Of a stretch of DNA of 64,000 nucleotides, positions 13,901 to 28,900 are shown in pieces; within the stretch, counting starts at the first letter, position 1; the number at the start of each line of letters is the position of its first letter. The stretch covers positions 213,169,553 through 213,233,552 of the forward strand of contig CM048552.1 in the NCBI GenBank assembly GCA_026413225.1, written 5' to 3'. The DNA is from Otis tarda. Taxonomy: Eukaryota > Chordata > Aves > Otidiformes > Otididae. The position numbers were made by a program, and so were the translations under genes. The notes under the pieces were generated by a model. That model made no database searches and was not told the origin of the DNA. It saw only the letters and a program-made list of their open reading frames with translations.

Positions 13901-16900
13901 CCTTTGGAAAACGGGCAGCAGCATCCTGTGGAGATGCCAGAAGCACATTTAGCCTGTGTTACATAGTTCACGATAGACATCCCATCTGGCTCAGGTCCTG
14001 GAAGAAGTAGATCTGAATCACCACAGTCGTCTTCTTGATCTAATTACTCCTGACCAAGAGGAACAGCACTGGCTCAGCAATACTGCTTCCAAGACCTCCA
14101 CGCTGCGTTGCACTATGCCACGCACGCCAAACTGCTCATCCCCTCTGTACGAGCTTGCAGTCGTTACAAGGGGATCTCTTGCTGTGTGCTTCATACTGCA
14201 CCATGCTACAATACAGAGATTCAGCCAGTACATTTTGACAGTGACTTGTGTCCAGGCAGCTTTTATAAATTACCTGTGGTTTAGTTTCAGCTTCTAAGAA
14301 AGGCTGGTGTGTCCCAAAGCTGTTTGCTCACCAGCTGGATTGGCTGATCTAATAAAAACTATTATTGTCTCTCAAAGGAGAATAATGTAGGATATGAAAA
14401 ATAAAACCAAGCAAAACAAAATACGTGTTACATACAAATCAAATTCATATTTGTAACCAGATTGACTCAAGATGTCTATTTGTGATGAGACCCTTTGAGA
14501 TTATAGCTTTTGTTGTCTATGAGTTTGATAATGCTTGCTGCTTGACTTGGGGGATTTCAGTCCAAGTCAGGGCATCATGGTTTTTCACCCATGCCCATCC
14601 CTGCTGCCACAACATGTGCTGCACTTTCCTTATACTGTGGGTAATCCAGATGTGGGGGGCTCAGCAGTGGTGTAAACTGGTTACCTACCTAAAAATGATA
14701 ACTGTGACTCTCCAAATCTCCCAGGCACAGTATTTTGAACAGCCAGCTATTCAGGGGACCTAACAAGATAATACTGACCTTAGAGGACCTTGTCTTCATC
14801 AACCCGGAGCTACATAGAAAGGTAAATCCTTCCACTCATGAAAGTAATCTGGTGGAAGTGGGACACTCAAAGACAGGTTTGCTGTGTGGTATTTTCATAC
14901 CCATGAAGGTCTGGGAAGGTCATTTACTTCTCTATGACTCGTTTTCCCCTGCATATCATAAAATTTCCCATATGCTGAGTGGTTTTGAGTCTCAGATTAG
15001 ATGCACATGCAGCGTCAGAGCTGTTATGATGATGCAAAATTGTACCCTTGGTTGTGCTTATTCTAACAGCCAGGGCTTATTCTTTGTTCTTGAGGTTGGA
15101 TGGTGTACCACAGTTCATGTTGGTATAGCTCGACCATCTTACCCTCTAAAATAAAGTGTCTGCGTCCAGATTACCTGGCTCCTGTCCAGAGCTGGGGACC
15201 TCCTGGGGGAGAGTTATTTGGTATAGGCCAGAACCATGCCTAGAACCCTGCCAACGATATGGACTGCTGTGGAGCAATCCCTTTGCCTAGGTCACTGGCA
15301 CAGACACAAGCTTCTTGTCTATGCTGGGGGAGGCACTTCCCTGTGCCGTCCTCAGAGAGATCTCTGCCTCCTCTGGTATCTCCCCTGACCTAGGGCATCT
15401 CCATCACCTAAAGTGCTGTGGTAGCATTTCAAGGTTCTAAACAGGGTCAACCTTTTGAGCCTTTTAGAGGTATTCAGAGAGGTGAGATGAGAAGTTTGGG
15501 AAGTTGCTGGCATGGGTGAAATGCATGGCTTGAGGCAGAGCTGGAGTGGAGGTTACATCCAGAGTTGTCAACAGTTTTGCACCCGCTTTCCTTGCCTTCC
15601 AGAGGCTGACCTTGGACAGTCTGACTGATGCAAACAGCGTAGCAGCTGATGGTAGAAGCCTGAAATCCGTAACCCGCTCCTTCTCCTTGAAAAGCACAGG
15701 TGCCACTCATGAAACATCCAACGTGGCTTTGTATGAGGTAGGTGGGACATGGTGCAGCCTTCTCCCACTGCTTCAGTTCACTGAGCTGCTCAAGTAGAGA
15801 AAGCCTTGGGCTGCAGTACTGTAGGTGTCAGGATATGAATACCGCTGATGGCCTCTGAGGGTGAAAATAAGTTAGTCCCAAGCATGGACTTACCAGTGCT
15901 TAAGGTGACTCTACCCCAACCCTCACTCCGACACTTGGAATCATGTTGGGTTATGGTACTCGACATCCATATGTTGTGTTGCCAGGACTGGCCCCTGTTA
16001 GAGATGTCACCACCTAAAGGCACCATGAAGAACCTTTCTTACAAGACAGAGCCTTTAGGTGGTGACTTCTCTAACAAGGACCTTTCTTACAAGACAGGAT
16101 CCAAATATACAGAATAAAAACAATCAAACTCCATTTTATGCCAATAAGACTGTATGGAGTTACATGCCATTTAGAGACAATGGCCAAGAAAACTCACCTC
16201 ATCCATCAGTTCTTTCCTAAAAACCCAGCTTTTTGAAAAAAAAAATGGCATGGCAATTTTTCCTGAAAAGGAGCAAAATAAACTGGATCATTAATGCAAG
16301 AGAAAAGCTCTGGGCATCCTTTTTAATCAATTTATCATTGTTTATCACATATTAACACACTTTCCAGTTATGAAGTTCTTATCCAGGTGAAGGTCTGGCT
16401 TCGCCCCATTTTCTGAGGGTTTCCTGTGAATATTCTTATTTGGGTGCAGTATAGAATGAAGCTACTGCCAAGAACATTGAAAATCCCCAACCACTTTCAA
16501 AGTCAGGGATCTGGAATTCAGACCTAGATCCCCATGTTAGTTGTTGCTCAGAGATTTGCTTTATCATTCACCCACCTGTATTGTGGACAGGGAGACTGGG
16601 TGTGGCTGAAAAAATTTGAGACGGGAGCCGTTCACAATCTGCGGCAAAGCTCCACCAGCATCTTGAGGAAGGTAGGAACAGGGGATGGGCGCTTGGAGGG
16701 AAGGTTGCTCAGGGGACCTTTGTGACTGCAGGGAACTTTTGTTCTCCTTGTCTCCTGTTTATCCATTGAATCACGCATCATGGCTGACAGTGACTCTTGC
16801 CCAGTGAAATCTAGTGGAATGGACCATGCACAATTGCATCTGACAAACTTTCCAGTGACCCACGTGTCAGAGTCAGCAGCTTGGAAAACTCCACCCTGGA

Positions 16901-19900
16901 CCTGACACTCCAAAGCTGGTGCAATGCTGAATGTACAACGAGTCCTCTAAGCAACCTTGTCTGCAAAGGCAGATTGGTTTGGAGGAAATCATCCCTGCGT
17001 GTCTCAGGGCAGGATGATGCACCAGTAGCTATTTTCATGTGTTATTTGTTGACTGGCTATCAGTGTGGCACATATGCAGTTGTGCATTTTCTGGATTTGC
17101 TTTGTGTTTCCAGCTAAGATGCCTGTTAGTAGTTTACTTTTAGTCTTCCATTTTATTATTATTACTAAATGACAAGCAAACACATTTATTTTCCAAATTC
17201 AAGGCCATTAGTTGTTGGCAGCTACTGCTAACGCAGGAGTGGCGTTTTTACGCATACAAATACAGCAAATTTATGAGGGCATGTCTCCAAAGGCACCATT
17301 GATGGATGACTTTGGATTCTCCAAGCATGGTATTGCTTTCCAGATCAAACCAGAGCTGGAGCAAGACTCCACATGCTGAACTCAATTTACCCCAGCAAAG
17401 CCATTTTGTTCTACGAAAGATCCAATCCAGCTTGTCTAAAGAAAAACAAATTTCTGTTCTGTTTGCTTTTCCTATCTTGCTTTCTTTGTCTTAATGGATA
17501 GATTAAGAAAAGCAAAGCTTAAAAAGAGTGTGGGATAGCTGAAAGTAAGCAGAAAAGAGGTTGTTTGCTTCCCCGTCGTTGTGTGAAAGACTGTTTGGGA
17601 GTACAGGAATAGTAAGGACATCTAATAGTGTGAAGAAGCTGCTGAGCAGATGTCTGGCTGACTTGGTCTCACTGTGATTCACTGTCCTGTTTCAGATGAA
17701 AGATCTGCGTCATGAAAATGTGAATCTATTCCTGGGCTTTTTCTCTGACTGTGGCATCTTTGCCATAGTGACAGAGTACTGCTCCCGAGGAAGCCTGGAG
17801 GACTTGCTGAGAAATGAAGACATGAAACTGGATTGGATGTTCAAGTCCTCTCTCGTGATGGATCTAATTAAAGTAAATCCATTGCTCCTGCTGAGATGTG
17901 ACCTGCATGTGACTTTTACATTGGCATAGCTATTTTCCTTCAGGACTTTGGAATTTTTATAGTAATGCAGGCAAAAAACCCAATGTGAATGTAATTATAC
18001 TGGTATACAGGGTCTTTAATGGAGACTTCTTATTCCTGTTACTGTCTGAGAGAAGCACTATTTGGGGTAACAGGATTACATCCACGCAGCAGGATGAGAG
18101 GCTAAAACTACACATCAGGCTAGAACTGATCACCCAAAACAAAGAATTTGATGACAAATTCATACTTTCCAAAGGCCTTTTTTTTTTTGTCATAAATCAG
18201 AATTGCATCCAGCATAGAAACAAACCGTAGACATCTCCTGTCACAGGATGGCTACACATATGGTCACTTCTGCGGCGTGTTCACACACTTCCAATCATGT
18301 CCCATGTGTTTTCATTCCCTAATGGTGAAATACCAATTTGGGGCAGGTGGCTTACAGAGGGTAGACTGCCAGAACCATTCTTACAGCCCATGATCCACCT
18401 TCTGATCCTCCTTGAGGGAGCTGGGTAAGGGCATCCAGCTCATAATGGCTTTCCTTGACCTAACCGTTGGGTACCAGTTGCGTACACCTTCTTGACCTTG
18501 TCTAAAAGTACAACTTCTGAGTCCAATGAGTCCTAGGGCTACAGAGGGAGGCATCTGACTCTTTCTAAAGCTGTCAGTCCTTCCCAGTATTACATTAGGG
18601 TGCAGCTAGCCCAATTCTTGTTCCTAATCCATTTCCAAATTTTTCCCACAGTTCCTTGGGTTGATTAGCGTTGCGTTTTACATAAAGTCAGCGCTATGTT
18701 TGATGCTATCCAAGGTGACAATTTGACTTGGTGTCTCTGAATGCTGATGGTTAATATAATTCTTAAGGAACAGCCTCAATCTTTTATGTGTTTCTTAGGG
18801 AATTAGATATTTACATCACCGAGATTTTGCCCATGGACGTCTCAAGTCTCGTAACTGTGTTGTGGATGGACGGTTTGTGCTGAAGATCACTGACTACGGT
18901 TATAATGAGCTCTTAGAAGCACAGAAATGCCCGTATATTCAGCCACCCCCAGAAGGTAGGTGCCATAAGGTCATATTTTGGGGGAAATGTTTATCCACTG
19001 ATTTAACAGCCGTTTGTCCTAATGCAGTTTTGGGGCAGTGGCCATGTAAGTATTTCTGTGCTCAGGTCTCACAACATATAGTTACCAGTATAAAATCCAT
19101 TGTTACATGAAAAAATAAGCAAAGTTTTTTTTCAGATTTCTGAAAGTGAAGCAAATATCAGAGTCATGGCAATGAAAAGAGATTTTACAGCGAACAGTGA
19201 CAGAACTTAAGTTTGTCATAGTTGGAGAAGGATTTAAGTGCCCCTGAAATCTGACCAGTCCTGAATTTCTGTGACTGGTGGGATTGGCTTCACATCCTTA
19301 GCCCAAACCCAATATTTGAAATTTTATGTTAACCTAAGAGCAAAGAGCCTTGTTTTGTAAAACTAAGCCATCTGAACCAAAAGATTATACCAATCTCCCT
19401 GAAACAGGCCCTCTACATGCCAATCACCAAAGGCTGCCACATGACATTCCCACCACTTAGGGATAGCATCTCATGGGACAAGATTTGGTGACTTTGACTG
19501 GATTTCTTTCACCTGATCATTGCCTTGGGGTCCCTCTGGTATCCTAGTTTATTCCTGAAACCTGGTTTCAAGTGGTATGTAGTGTTCTGATCCCTCTGCC
19601 ACAGGATTTGGTTCCCACACATTTCCAGTGTCTCAGATACGGCAGTTGCTAGAAGACCTTCTCCTCCCTTACAAAAGTTGTATATATTGCAGTAGCTGAA
19701 ATGTTCCTTATTCCCATTACCCAGAATGCACTGTTATCAGGGTAAAAATATCCCAGTTTCAAGAAGATTAGTTTCTTGATGAGGTTGAGTATGTTTCACA
19801 ACTGTGTCTTTCATCACGTGAACTATAGGATTATAAAGACTGATAGTACTTCAGGCTGCCACAAACTGCTTTTAAACGAACCGCTTTCATCTTAAGAAGA

Positions 19901-22900
19901 ACTACAGAAAACATTTTATTAACTGTTGCTTTCTAAAAGAGTAACAAGAAATCCATGCTTCAGCACCAACATTTTGCCTGAGTGATATTTTCAAACAAAA
20001 AAGGTGTTAAAGCTTTTGGCAATGGTGAGAAGACTAAGCAACTGATCAAGTTGAAGATGTCCCTGCTCCTTGCTGGGGGGTTGGACTAGATGACTTTTAA
20101 AGGTGCCTTCCAATCCTAAGGGTTCTATGATTCTATGACTTCTTATGCTGAAGTTTGGGGCTAGTGTTATAGGCTATAAATTATTAGTACAGCAACGTTT
20201 TTTAAAAGGTAGAGTGAAATTTGAAAAATTCAATTTTTTTTTTATCAGGATGGAAGTTTAATATTTCTAACACATCACAAGAAATAAAAGACTTCATCCA
20301 GTAAATAATGAAGTACGTTCCAACTTTTCCTCGAACGACTGAAATGAAGTGTTCATTTAAGCACTTAGTTTGAGCTCAAGTGTAAGAAACGTAATGCTCT
20401 TAAATTTTTTAGAATTGCTCTGGACAGCTCCTGAGTTACTGAGGGACCCGGACATGTGCAGAAAAGGCACATTCAAAGGGGACATTTACAGCTTTGCAAT
20501 CATCCTACAAGAAGTGATTGTTCGGGGTCCACCATACTGCATGTCAGAATTCTCAGCTGAAGGTAGGCAACTACTTCAGTACAATTTTAAGGCTTTACAC
20601 ACAGCACTCATAAAAGGTCTGGCCAAGACCCTTGGCTAAAACATTGTTATGGAAATAATGTCCCAATCTCGTGACCTTTCTTAGTGACAAAAGGCTGTTT
20701 TAGACAAAATGTGAATAAGAAACACCAAAATGAGTAGTTCTGATCTGAGCCTTAGTACATGACTCATCACTGCTGTCAATAAGGCTGAGACTCTGGGTCC
20801 CCCCAAGATGCTTCAGAGCTGGCCACTGTTCAGGCCACTGCAGCACCTCCAGTTCTCTGTTGAAACTTTGACTCTTCATCATGGTGTGTGGTGAAATCTG
20901 ATGGCAGAATTTCCCACAGCTTGGAAATTCCTTTGCTTCCCACTCATTGCCCTTTTTTTTTTGTATCCACAAGGATTGAGGCTTTTGAGTTGGATCCCTT
21001 GCTAGTTTTGTCCGTCTGCCCATCTATTTTTCCTTCATTACTTCCCCATTTAAAGAGGCTGTCTCTCTTCAGCAGAGATTAAAGTGATACCTCATGACCC
21101 TGGTGATGTATACTCAAATAGTCTTGTACCAGAAATAGCAAATAGGTGAACTCCTTAGGAACTGCTCATGGTGCAATCCTCATTATTCCAAACTGTTGTG
21201 CATGCATAAAAGGAGCAAAAGCACTGCGGTCAGAATCAGGCCACAAGCACTTGAACAGGGAGGGGGTGAGAACAATTAGAAAAGATGTGATTTCAGTGAA
21301 AAGCCATTCTCAACACATTTTAGGCTGGACAACCACCAAGTGGGATATGGCTATTCAGTATCTGCTAGTTCAGTGCCTGGGAAAATGGAGCTCTGACCTT
21401 GCTGCTTCCCAAGCAACAGTGCAATGAAAGTGATGATTATGATGTAACCTGCTCTGTAATTGAGAGCTGGACCTATGATATAGCCTATGATGTAATTAGC
21501 AGGCGTCCCCCCAACCTAGTCCCCATGGGGAACCTCCAGCAAATGTTGCACAAAGTGCACTCATTTCCCAACCCGATAAAATTATTAATTTCTACTCATT
21601 GCATCCTAATCATGAAGAGGATTTCACTCGTGATGTGAACTTTAAAACTGTCTAGGGAAGGCATTTCCCTTTGGCTGCCCCTGGAAATATTTGGGCCAGG
21701 TTCTTTGCTTAGTTCATTTGGTGGAGACTGGTGCAATAAGCCAAAGAGCTTCAAAGTAAACTGTCAACGCTGAAAAGCTTTGGGTACTCACAGTAACAGC
21801 TGTGGAAATGCAGGGCTCCTGCCAGAAAGAGGGTGGTTTTCACTCCAGATGACTGCTCTGCACTACACAAGATGAAACCTTCAAATACAGTAACTTTTGG
21901 TGAAAAAAAAAAAAATTCCTCCAGGATATTATTACTAAGAAATACCTAAATTGAAGTCAAGGCTGGGTTCAGACATCACACTCCCCCGTCAACAGAACCT
22001 GCAGCCCTGCTCCTTCACTGTAGGGCTGTTTTATATAAAAAATGCAGGTTCAAGGACTGACTTCTCAGGGTCTGAAAGTTCCTTATTAGTCTTATTTCGC
22101 CTCTGGATAGGGAGTCACTTCCCAGATGTTGTTTTGAACCCAAACTCTCCAATTTAAAGTACTTTCCACTGTCTCCATTCCCATCAGCCTCCTACGTACT
22201 GGTTCCCAGTTAATGACGAAGTGTCAGAGGCTGGTATCCTTCCTGCCTGGGCTCAGTCACAACTTTCTGCTCCTTTAGAGGACCACAGATCCTAATGGAG
22301 AGAGTCAGAGGCAATTTCATTAAAGACAAGCCTGTGGGTTCACACATTTATCTGTCACACAACCTTCCCCAGTCCAGCCACTTTATTGCTCATAAGCTGG
22401 TTCTCCAAGGACAGGAAGGCAGATGAATCTCTTATCTTTTAAAACCTCCAAAAAAACTCCTGACAGAGGAAAGTGGAAACCTCCAGGTTCATTTGACACA
22501 GCCATTGGGTGGTGAGGAATAATGACGATGGCTGAAGGAGCGAGCAAGGGACAGGTGAAAATGTCTGTGTCCTTTATCCCCACCAAGACCACCCATCTCA
22601 CAATGTGCTTCCCATTGTTCTCTCTGCCACAGAAATTATAAAGAAAGTGAAGAAGCCCCCTCCCCTGTGCCGCCCAAACATAGCCCCTGAGTTGGCCCCC
22701 CTGGAGTGCATCCAGGTAATGAAGCAATGCTGGGGTGAAGCCCCCGAGCGACGTCCAAGCTTTGAGGAGGTATTTCATAAGGTTGGTGAATACAGCAGCA
22801 GGTGCAATCCTGTGTTTGTACTTGGCAGGAAAGTGTGTTTTATTTCTTTAAGTGAGCCCTTAAATAATGATTGAAGAAGTCGCAGAGCTCTAGTCTTGCC

Positions 22901-25900
22901 TTTACTATTTTATGGTTCATGGTGTCTAGATTTTTATTTTTATTGGCCAGGCTTGGTCTGGCTTTCATCTCGTTGAAGGTATCCCAGCTCCTTGCAGGGG
23001 AATTGGACTAGATGACCTGTAAAGGTCTCTTCCAACCCAGTCTATTCTGATTCTATGGTTCTATGAACTTGGGCTGCCATAGCACCATCACAGAGGGTGT
23101 GAAACAGGCTTGGTATCTTCACATTTGCAGTGTACCTGCCCCGGATGGTCCCATGGACATCAAAGATTTGTAAATTGTGATAGCACCTTCAGATAAGTAT
23201 GGTGTTTGATCTTCTGAAGTATTTAAAATGTGATTTATTTAAAAGTAAAATTCACCAAAGGCTGTTAAACACAGTTACCCTAAAGATTAGTCATGGGATA
23301 AACGATGGCGCAAATTTGCAGCCTGATAGGACACCATAACAACTCACATATGTGTTGTCATCTCATGGAAGGTGGTGTTTCACTTAACCCTCACTGAAAA
23401 TTCATAGAGGAGCAACATGGTCCTGGGCAGCTTGCATAGTTATTGATCCTAATTGACCCTCTACTTTGCCTTTTTCCTTTATTGTTGAAATCTTGCCACG
23501 GACGAAGCCAGTCTTTAGCATTGTCCCTTACAGTAAATGTTTGCTTTTTGTTCCTTTCCAAACTTAGAGTGTTACAATGGTGCAATGAGATGGGGAAATA
23601 ACTCTCCAGTTTGATTTTCCAGTTCAAAACCATCAACAAAGGGAAAAAGACCAATATCATTGATTCCATGCTCAGGATGCTTGAGCAGTATTCGAGCAAC
23701 CTGGAAGATTTAATCAGGGAGCGGACAGAAGAGCTAGAGATTGAAAAACAGAAGACAGAAAAACTACTGTCACAAATGCTCCCCCCGTAAGTACTGGTAC
23801 TTTAGATGGTAAAAAAAACCCCACTTGGCACTGCATAGGTAGACTGAACAAAAGAGTTTCCCAGAACTCAGTGAGTCTGCAGAGCTGACCTCCAATTTTG
23901 GCAAGCACCTTCCAGTCAAAGTAAGAAACTTTCAATGCTTGTTACAACCATATAGACCCTTCTATTTAGTGGAAGATCTTTTGAGCTCAGTAGGACAAGA
24001 GTTTCTGAGCTCTTGGGCATGCCCTACAACAAGGATTTGTGCCCTGTCTTCTTCGCTTGTGTTGTTATTTCAGATCGGTGGCAGAAGCCCTCAAGACTGG
24101 TGGCACTGTGGAGCCAGAATATTTTGACCAGGTGACCATCTACTTCAGTGACATCGTGGGCTTCACAACCATTTCAGCACTCAGTGAACCCATTGAAGTA
24201 GTTGACCTTCTGAATGACCTTTACACCCTGTTTGATGCTGTTCTTGGAAACCATGATGTTTACAAGGTGAGGAGTACCTGGGCATGAGGATCAAGACATG
24301 CCTGGGTCAAACATTCTTGTAGTTTCGTTCTACTGCTTTTTCCCATATTTTTCAATATACTTATTTGTTTATTAATGCCATGGTATTTGCCAGGTGGAGA
24401 CAATTGGCGATGCCTACATGGTTGCCTCAGGTCTCCCAAAGCGAAACGGAAACAAGCACGCGGCTGAGATAGCCAACATGTCCCTGGACATCCTCAGCTC
24501 AGTGGGAACGTTCAAAATGAGACACATGCCAGAGATCCCCCTCAGGATACGAATCGGGCTGCACACAGGTAGGCAGCTGCACTTGCCGGAGCCTGAACAT
24601 CAAAGAACTGCTTCTTTGAATGCTTTCTCCCTGCTTGTCCCTAAAAAAGCACCCATGGAAAATGCCTTAAAATCTTCCATAGCGACAAGGGCATTACGGT
24701 GGCAACACAAAGCCCAAGCAGGAAAATGGCTCGGTACCATTAGGGGAAAAAATTGTGTATTCTGTCGCAGTCAGGAACTACATCAGAAACGTCACTCACA
24801 AGGGTTTCGTTGTAAGAGTGGGTCTTTGATATGCCATAGGATCTTCACCAGTGTGATATGGAGACATCTTTGTAACTCTGTTCTGAAATGAAAAAGCACA
24901 GAAAAACAGGCATATGGAGTGAAAGAGTGAAAAAGTTTGGGGAGATTTATTACAAGTAGGACATAACTGGAAGAATATATGATACAGCTATAAAAAAGTT
25001 ATAAAGAAAGTAAATTATTTCTAATACAGAAGTCATAATCTATTCAATGAACAGAAAAATGGCTTGTTTAAAAGAAAATAAGTTCTTTTTTTTTTTTAAT
25101 ACAAAGTCTAATTAAACTGCAGTATAAAACAAAGAGTAAGACTGAAGTAATCATATAACCAAAAGTATGACTGGGATTTTAAATGGAGAAAAAGTAATCT
25201 ACTATTGTCATAGAATCAATATTTTTTAAGATATATGAACCTTCATAATTTTATACCATAGTCATCCATTAATAATTTTTTCCCAGCTGTTCATCACCAG
25301 GCTTCTTGCTTCTTCCTCTGAAGTAGTGGGTACTGCCCATTGCAGGAAGTCGAATAAGGAATGAGATTGTCCAGGAGACTCACTCAGTATTACAGGGGTT
25401 TTTATCCTTCTGCCTGTAGATAACGTCCACATTTGCATCTTTGGCACGCAAGTGTTTTACAGAAGTCAATATCTTTGTCCCTGTTGTAGACATAGGGAAA
25501 CAAGAGCAGAGAAAAAGGATCTTGCTCGATCCTGGGAACAGAGCTGTGACTTGAGCAGAGCTAAAATAAATATTTCGTATCTCCTAGACCATATGAGTTC
25601 TTCTTTTGGAGTTATCTATGAAAACTCATCTCCTTACTGTTTTCTTTGCAGTTCTGGGGTCTTAGCTGGCCCTTCACAGAAGTTTAAAGTGTTAATGAAT
25701 GTTTGCAGCAGGACTGTGGGTTTTAAAATCTGGCAGAAATGAGATGAGACTATGACCTCAGCTTGTCTTGCCCAGAGTAGGAGTCTCTGGAGCACCAGCA
25801 GCACATTTTCAACATGGAAAGATGGGAATTGTGCAACATCTGCTGCTGCCTGTTGACAGCAGTTCTGCAGCACATCTTCCATGCACCCAGCCAAAAATCT

Positions 25901-28900
25901 ATCCCTAGGTGGCGTGTATGGGAGGTAGTTGTGTTTTTTTCTTGGTTTTATGAACTCTGGGTATCTGGAAAGTGGTGTTGCTATGAGCTGTTTTGTAGGG
26001 TGTGAAAGGAAGAGGGGGAGGAATTGATGTTTTCTTTCTAAAGAAGCAATGTCATGCTGTTATGGGAGCAGCCAGAAATGCATACTCCAAAGCAAACGAG
26101 CTCTCCGAGCCACCGAGCTGACAGGAGAGTTTGATTAACCCTAGACCCTGTTTCTCCTGAGGAAAGAAGCACAAAGAGGGAATCACCAGCATCATGAAAG
26201 CATTGAGGAAGCACCTGGGGGAGAGGAGGGCTTGGCTGACACTTCCACTCTCCTGGAAAGGGTGGAGAATGGGTGTGACCACCAGTTTTGCGGGACAGCT
26301 GCTCCCTAGAAACAGGTGCCAGGAAGAGGTCATGATCTCCTCTCTGAAAAATCAGTAAATGCCATTTGGGCAAGGGCTGCCCATGTTCCTCCAACCCCAA
26401 CGGAGAGCTCTGGGACCTTCTGCCAGCCCATGCCCATGGTCCATCTGTGGCAATGAAAGGGTAAGGCAAGAAGGACAAGAAGACCAGTGTTGGGTCTGCA
26501 GTTTCTACCTGCTTTAAATGCACCCTGGAGTCTTGCCCAAAGAGGTGGTGGATGCCCTGTCCTGGGAAACATTCCAGGCCAGGTTGGATGGGGCTTTGAG
26601 GAACCTGATCTGGTTGGAGGTGTCCCTGCTCTTTGCAGGGGGGTTGGATTGGATGGCCTTTGAAGGTCCCTTCCAACCCAAACTGTTCTGTTATTCCATG
26701 ATTTTAACTTGACTGCCTGTCCAGAAAAACTCAGCTGACTCAGCTGTTTCCACCCTGGCCATGTCTGAGCTGGAGCTGGACGGCCAGGGTGTGAGGTGAG
26801 GAGAAGGCAAGCTTTTCCACGGAGGCTGAAGACGATCTGTTTATCAGTCAGGCTCTCTGGCAGGCAGCCCTGTGACCCAATCGAGCTTATTAACCTCCAC
26901 AGCACCACTGATGGTTGTTGCAGAGTCGTAGCCAGCACGGGTCAGTAACCGACCACGCAAGTCCTGGCAAAGCGCTGTTTCAAAACAAAGCGCTGTATAA
27001 TTAAACAACGTTCTCATCACAGGGTCTCTGGTTTCCTCTGAAACTTGTTTCTAGGGGAGATTTATTGCTGGAAGTTTTTGCTGAGGCTGTCTAGACAAGG
27101 GGGAACACACGCAGGCAGCGAAGGCGGCGAGTGAATTAACTCTTGGATGTTTTCAACATAGAATCATAGAATGGTTAGAGTTGGAAGGGACCTTCAAAGG
27201 TCATCTAGTCCAACCCCCCTGCAAGAAGCAGGGACATCCCTGACTAGATCAGGTTGCTCAGAGCCTCATCCAGCCTGGCCTTGAACATTTCCAGGGATGG
27301 GGCTTCCACCACCTCTCTGGGCAACCTGTTCCAGTGCTCTACAACTCTCATTGTAAAAAATTTTTTTCTAATATCTAATCTAAACCTACCTCCTTCTAAT
27401 TTAAACCCATTACCCCTTGTCCTATCACAAGAGGCCCTACTGAACAGCCTCTCCCCATCTTTCCTGTAGGCCCCCTTGAGGTATTGGAAGACCGCTATCA
27501 GGTCTCCCCGGAGCCTCCTCTTCTCCAGGCTGAACAGCCCCAGCTCTCTCAGCCTGGCCTCATAGGAGAGGTGCTCCAGCCCTCTGATCATCTTTGTGGC
27601 CCTCCTCTGGACCTTCTCCGACTGGTCCATGTCCTTCTTGTGTTGGGGACTCCAGAACTGGACGCAGTACTCCAGGTGGGGTCTCACGAGGGCAGAGTAG
27701 AGGGGCAGAATCACCTCCCTCGACCTGCTGGCCACGCTCCTCTTGATGCAGCCCAGAATGTGGTTGGCCTTCTGGGCCGCAAGGGCGCATTGCCCGCTCA
27801 TGTTGAGCCTCTCGTCTACCATCACTCCCAAGTCTTTCTCCTCAGGGCTGCTCTCAATCCATTCTCCGCCCAGCCTGTGTTTGTGCCTGGGATTGCCACG
27901 ACCCAGGTGCAGGACCTTGCACTTGGCCTGGTTGAACTTCATGAGGTTGGCACGGGCCCACCTCTCCAGCCTGTCCAGGTCCCTCTGGATGGCATCCCTC
28001 CCTTCCAGCGAGTCGACGGCACCACACAGCTTGATGTCATCAGCGAACTTGCTGAGGGTGCACTCTATCCCACTGTCCATGTCGCCGACAAAGATGTTGA
28101 ACAGGGCCGGGCCCAACACGGACCCCTGAGGGACGCCACTTGTGACCAGTCTCCACTTGGACATTGAGCCGTTGACCACCACTCTCTGAGTGCGGCCATC
28201 CAGCCAACTCCTTATCCACCCAGTGGTCCATCCATCGAACCCATGCCTCTCTAATTTAGAGAGAAGGATGTCATGCGGGACAGTGTGCACAAGTCCAGGT
28301 AGATGATATCCGTTGCCTGTCCCTTGTCCACCGATGCTGTCACCCCGTCATAAAAGGCCACCAAATTGGTCAGGCATGATCTGCCCTTGGTGAAGCCATG
28401 TTGGCTGTCACCAACTACCTCCTTGCTCTCCATGTGCCTTAGCATGGTTTCCAGGAGAATCTGCTCCATGACCTTGCCAGGCACAGAGGTGAGGCTGACC
28501 GGCCTGTAGTTGCCCAGGTCTTCCTTACTCCCCTTTTTAAAAATGGGGGTTATGTTCCCTCTCTTCCAGTCATCGGGGACCTCACCAGACCGCCACGATT
28601 TCTCAAATATGATGGCCAGTGGCTTGGCAACTTCATCCGCCAGTTCCCTCAGGACGCGCGGATGGATCTCATCAGGCCCCATGGACTTGTGCACCTTCAA
28701 GTTCCTTAGATGATCCCGCACCTGCTCTTCGAGCACCATGGGCGGTTCTTCATCCTCGCAGTCCCTGCCTGTGCCTTCCACAGCTTGGGTGGGGAGACAA
28801 GAGCCCTTATCAGTGAAGACTGAGGCAAAAAAGTCATTGAGTACCTCAGCCTTCTCCACATCCCGGGTAACCACGACACTTCCGGAGGGGGCCTACATTC

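Noticed and set aside
24569-24891. Open-frame extension after exon 14
   Set aside because: It lies past a good donor (gtaggc), loses all similarity to the cyclase family, and exon 15 joins in the expected phase.
27484-28167. 227-codon plus-strand ORF
   Set aside because: It is the antisense shadow of the CR1 reverse transcriptase encoded on the minus strand.
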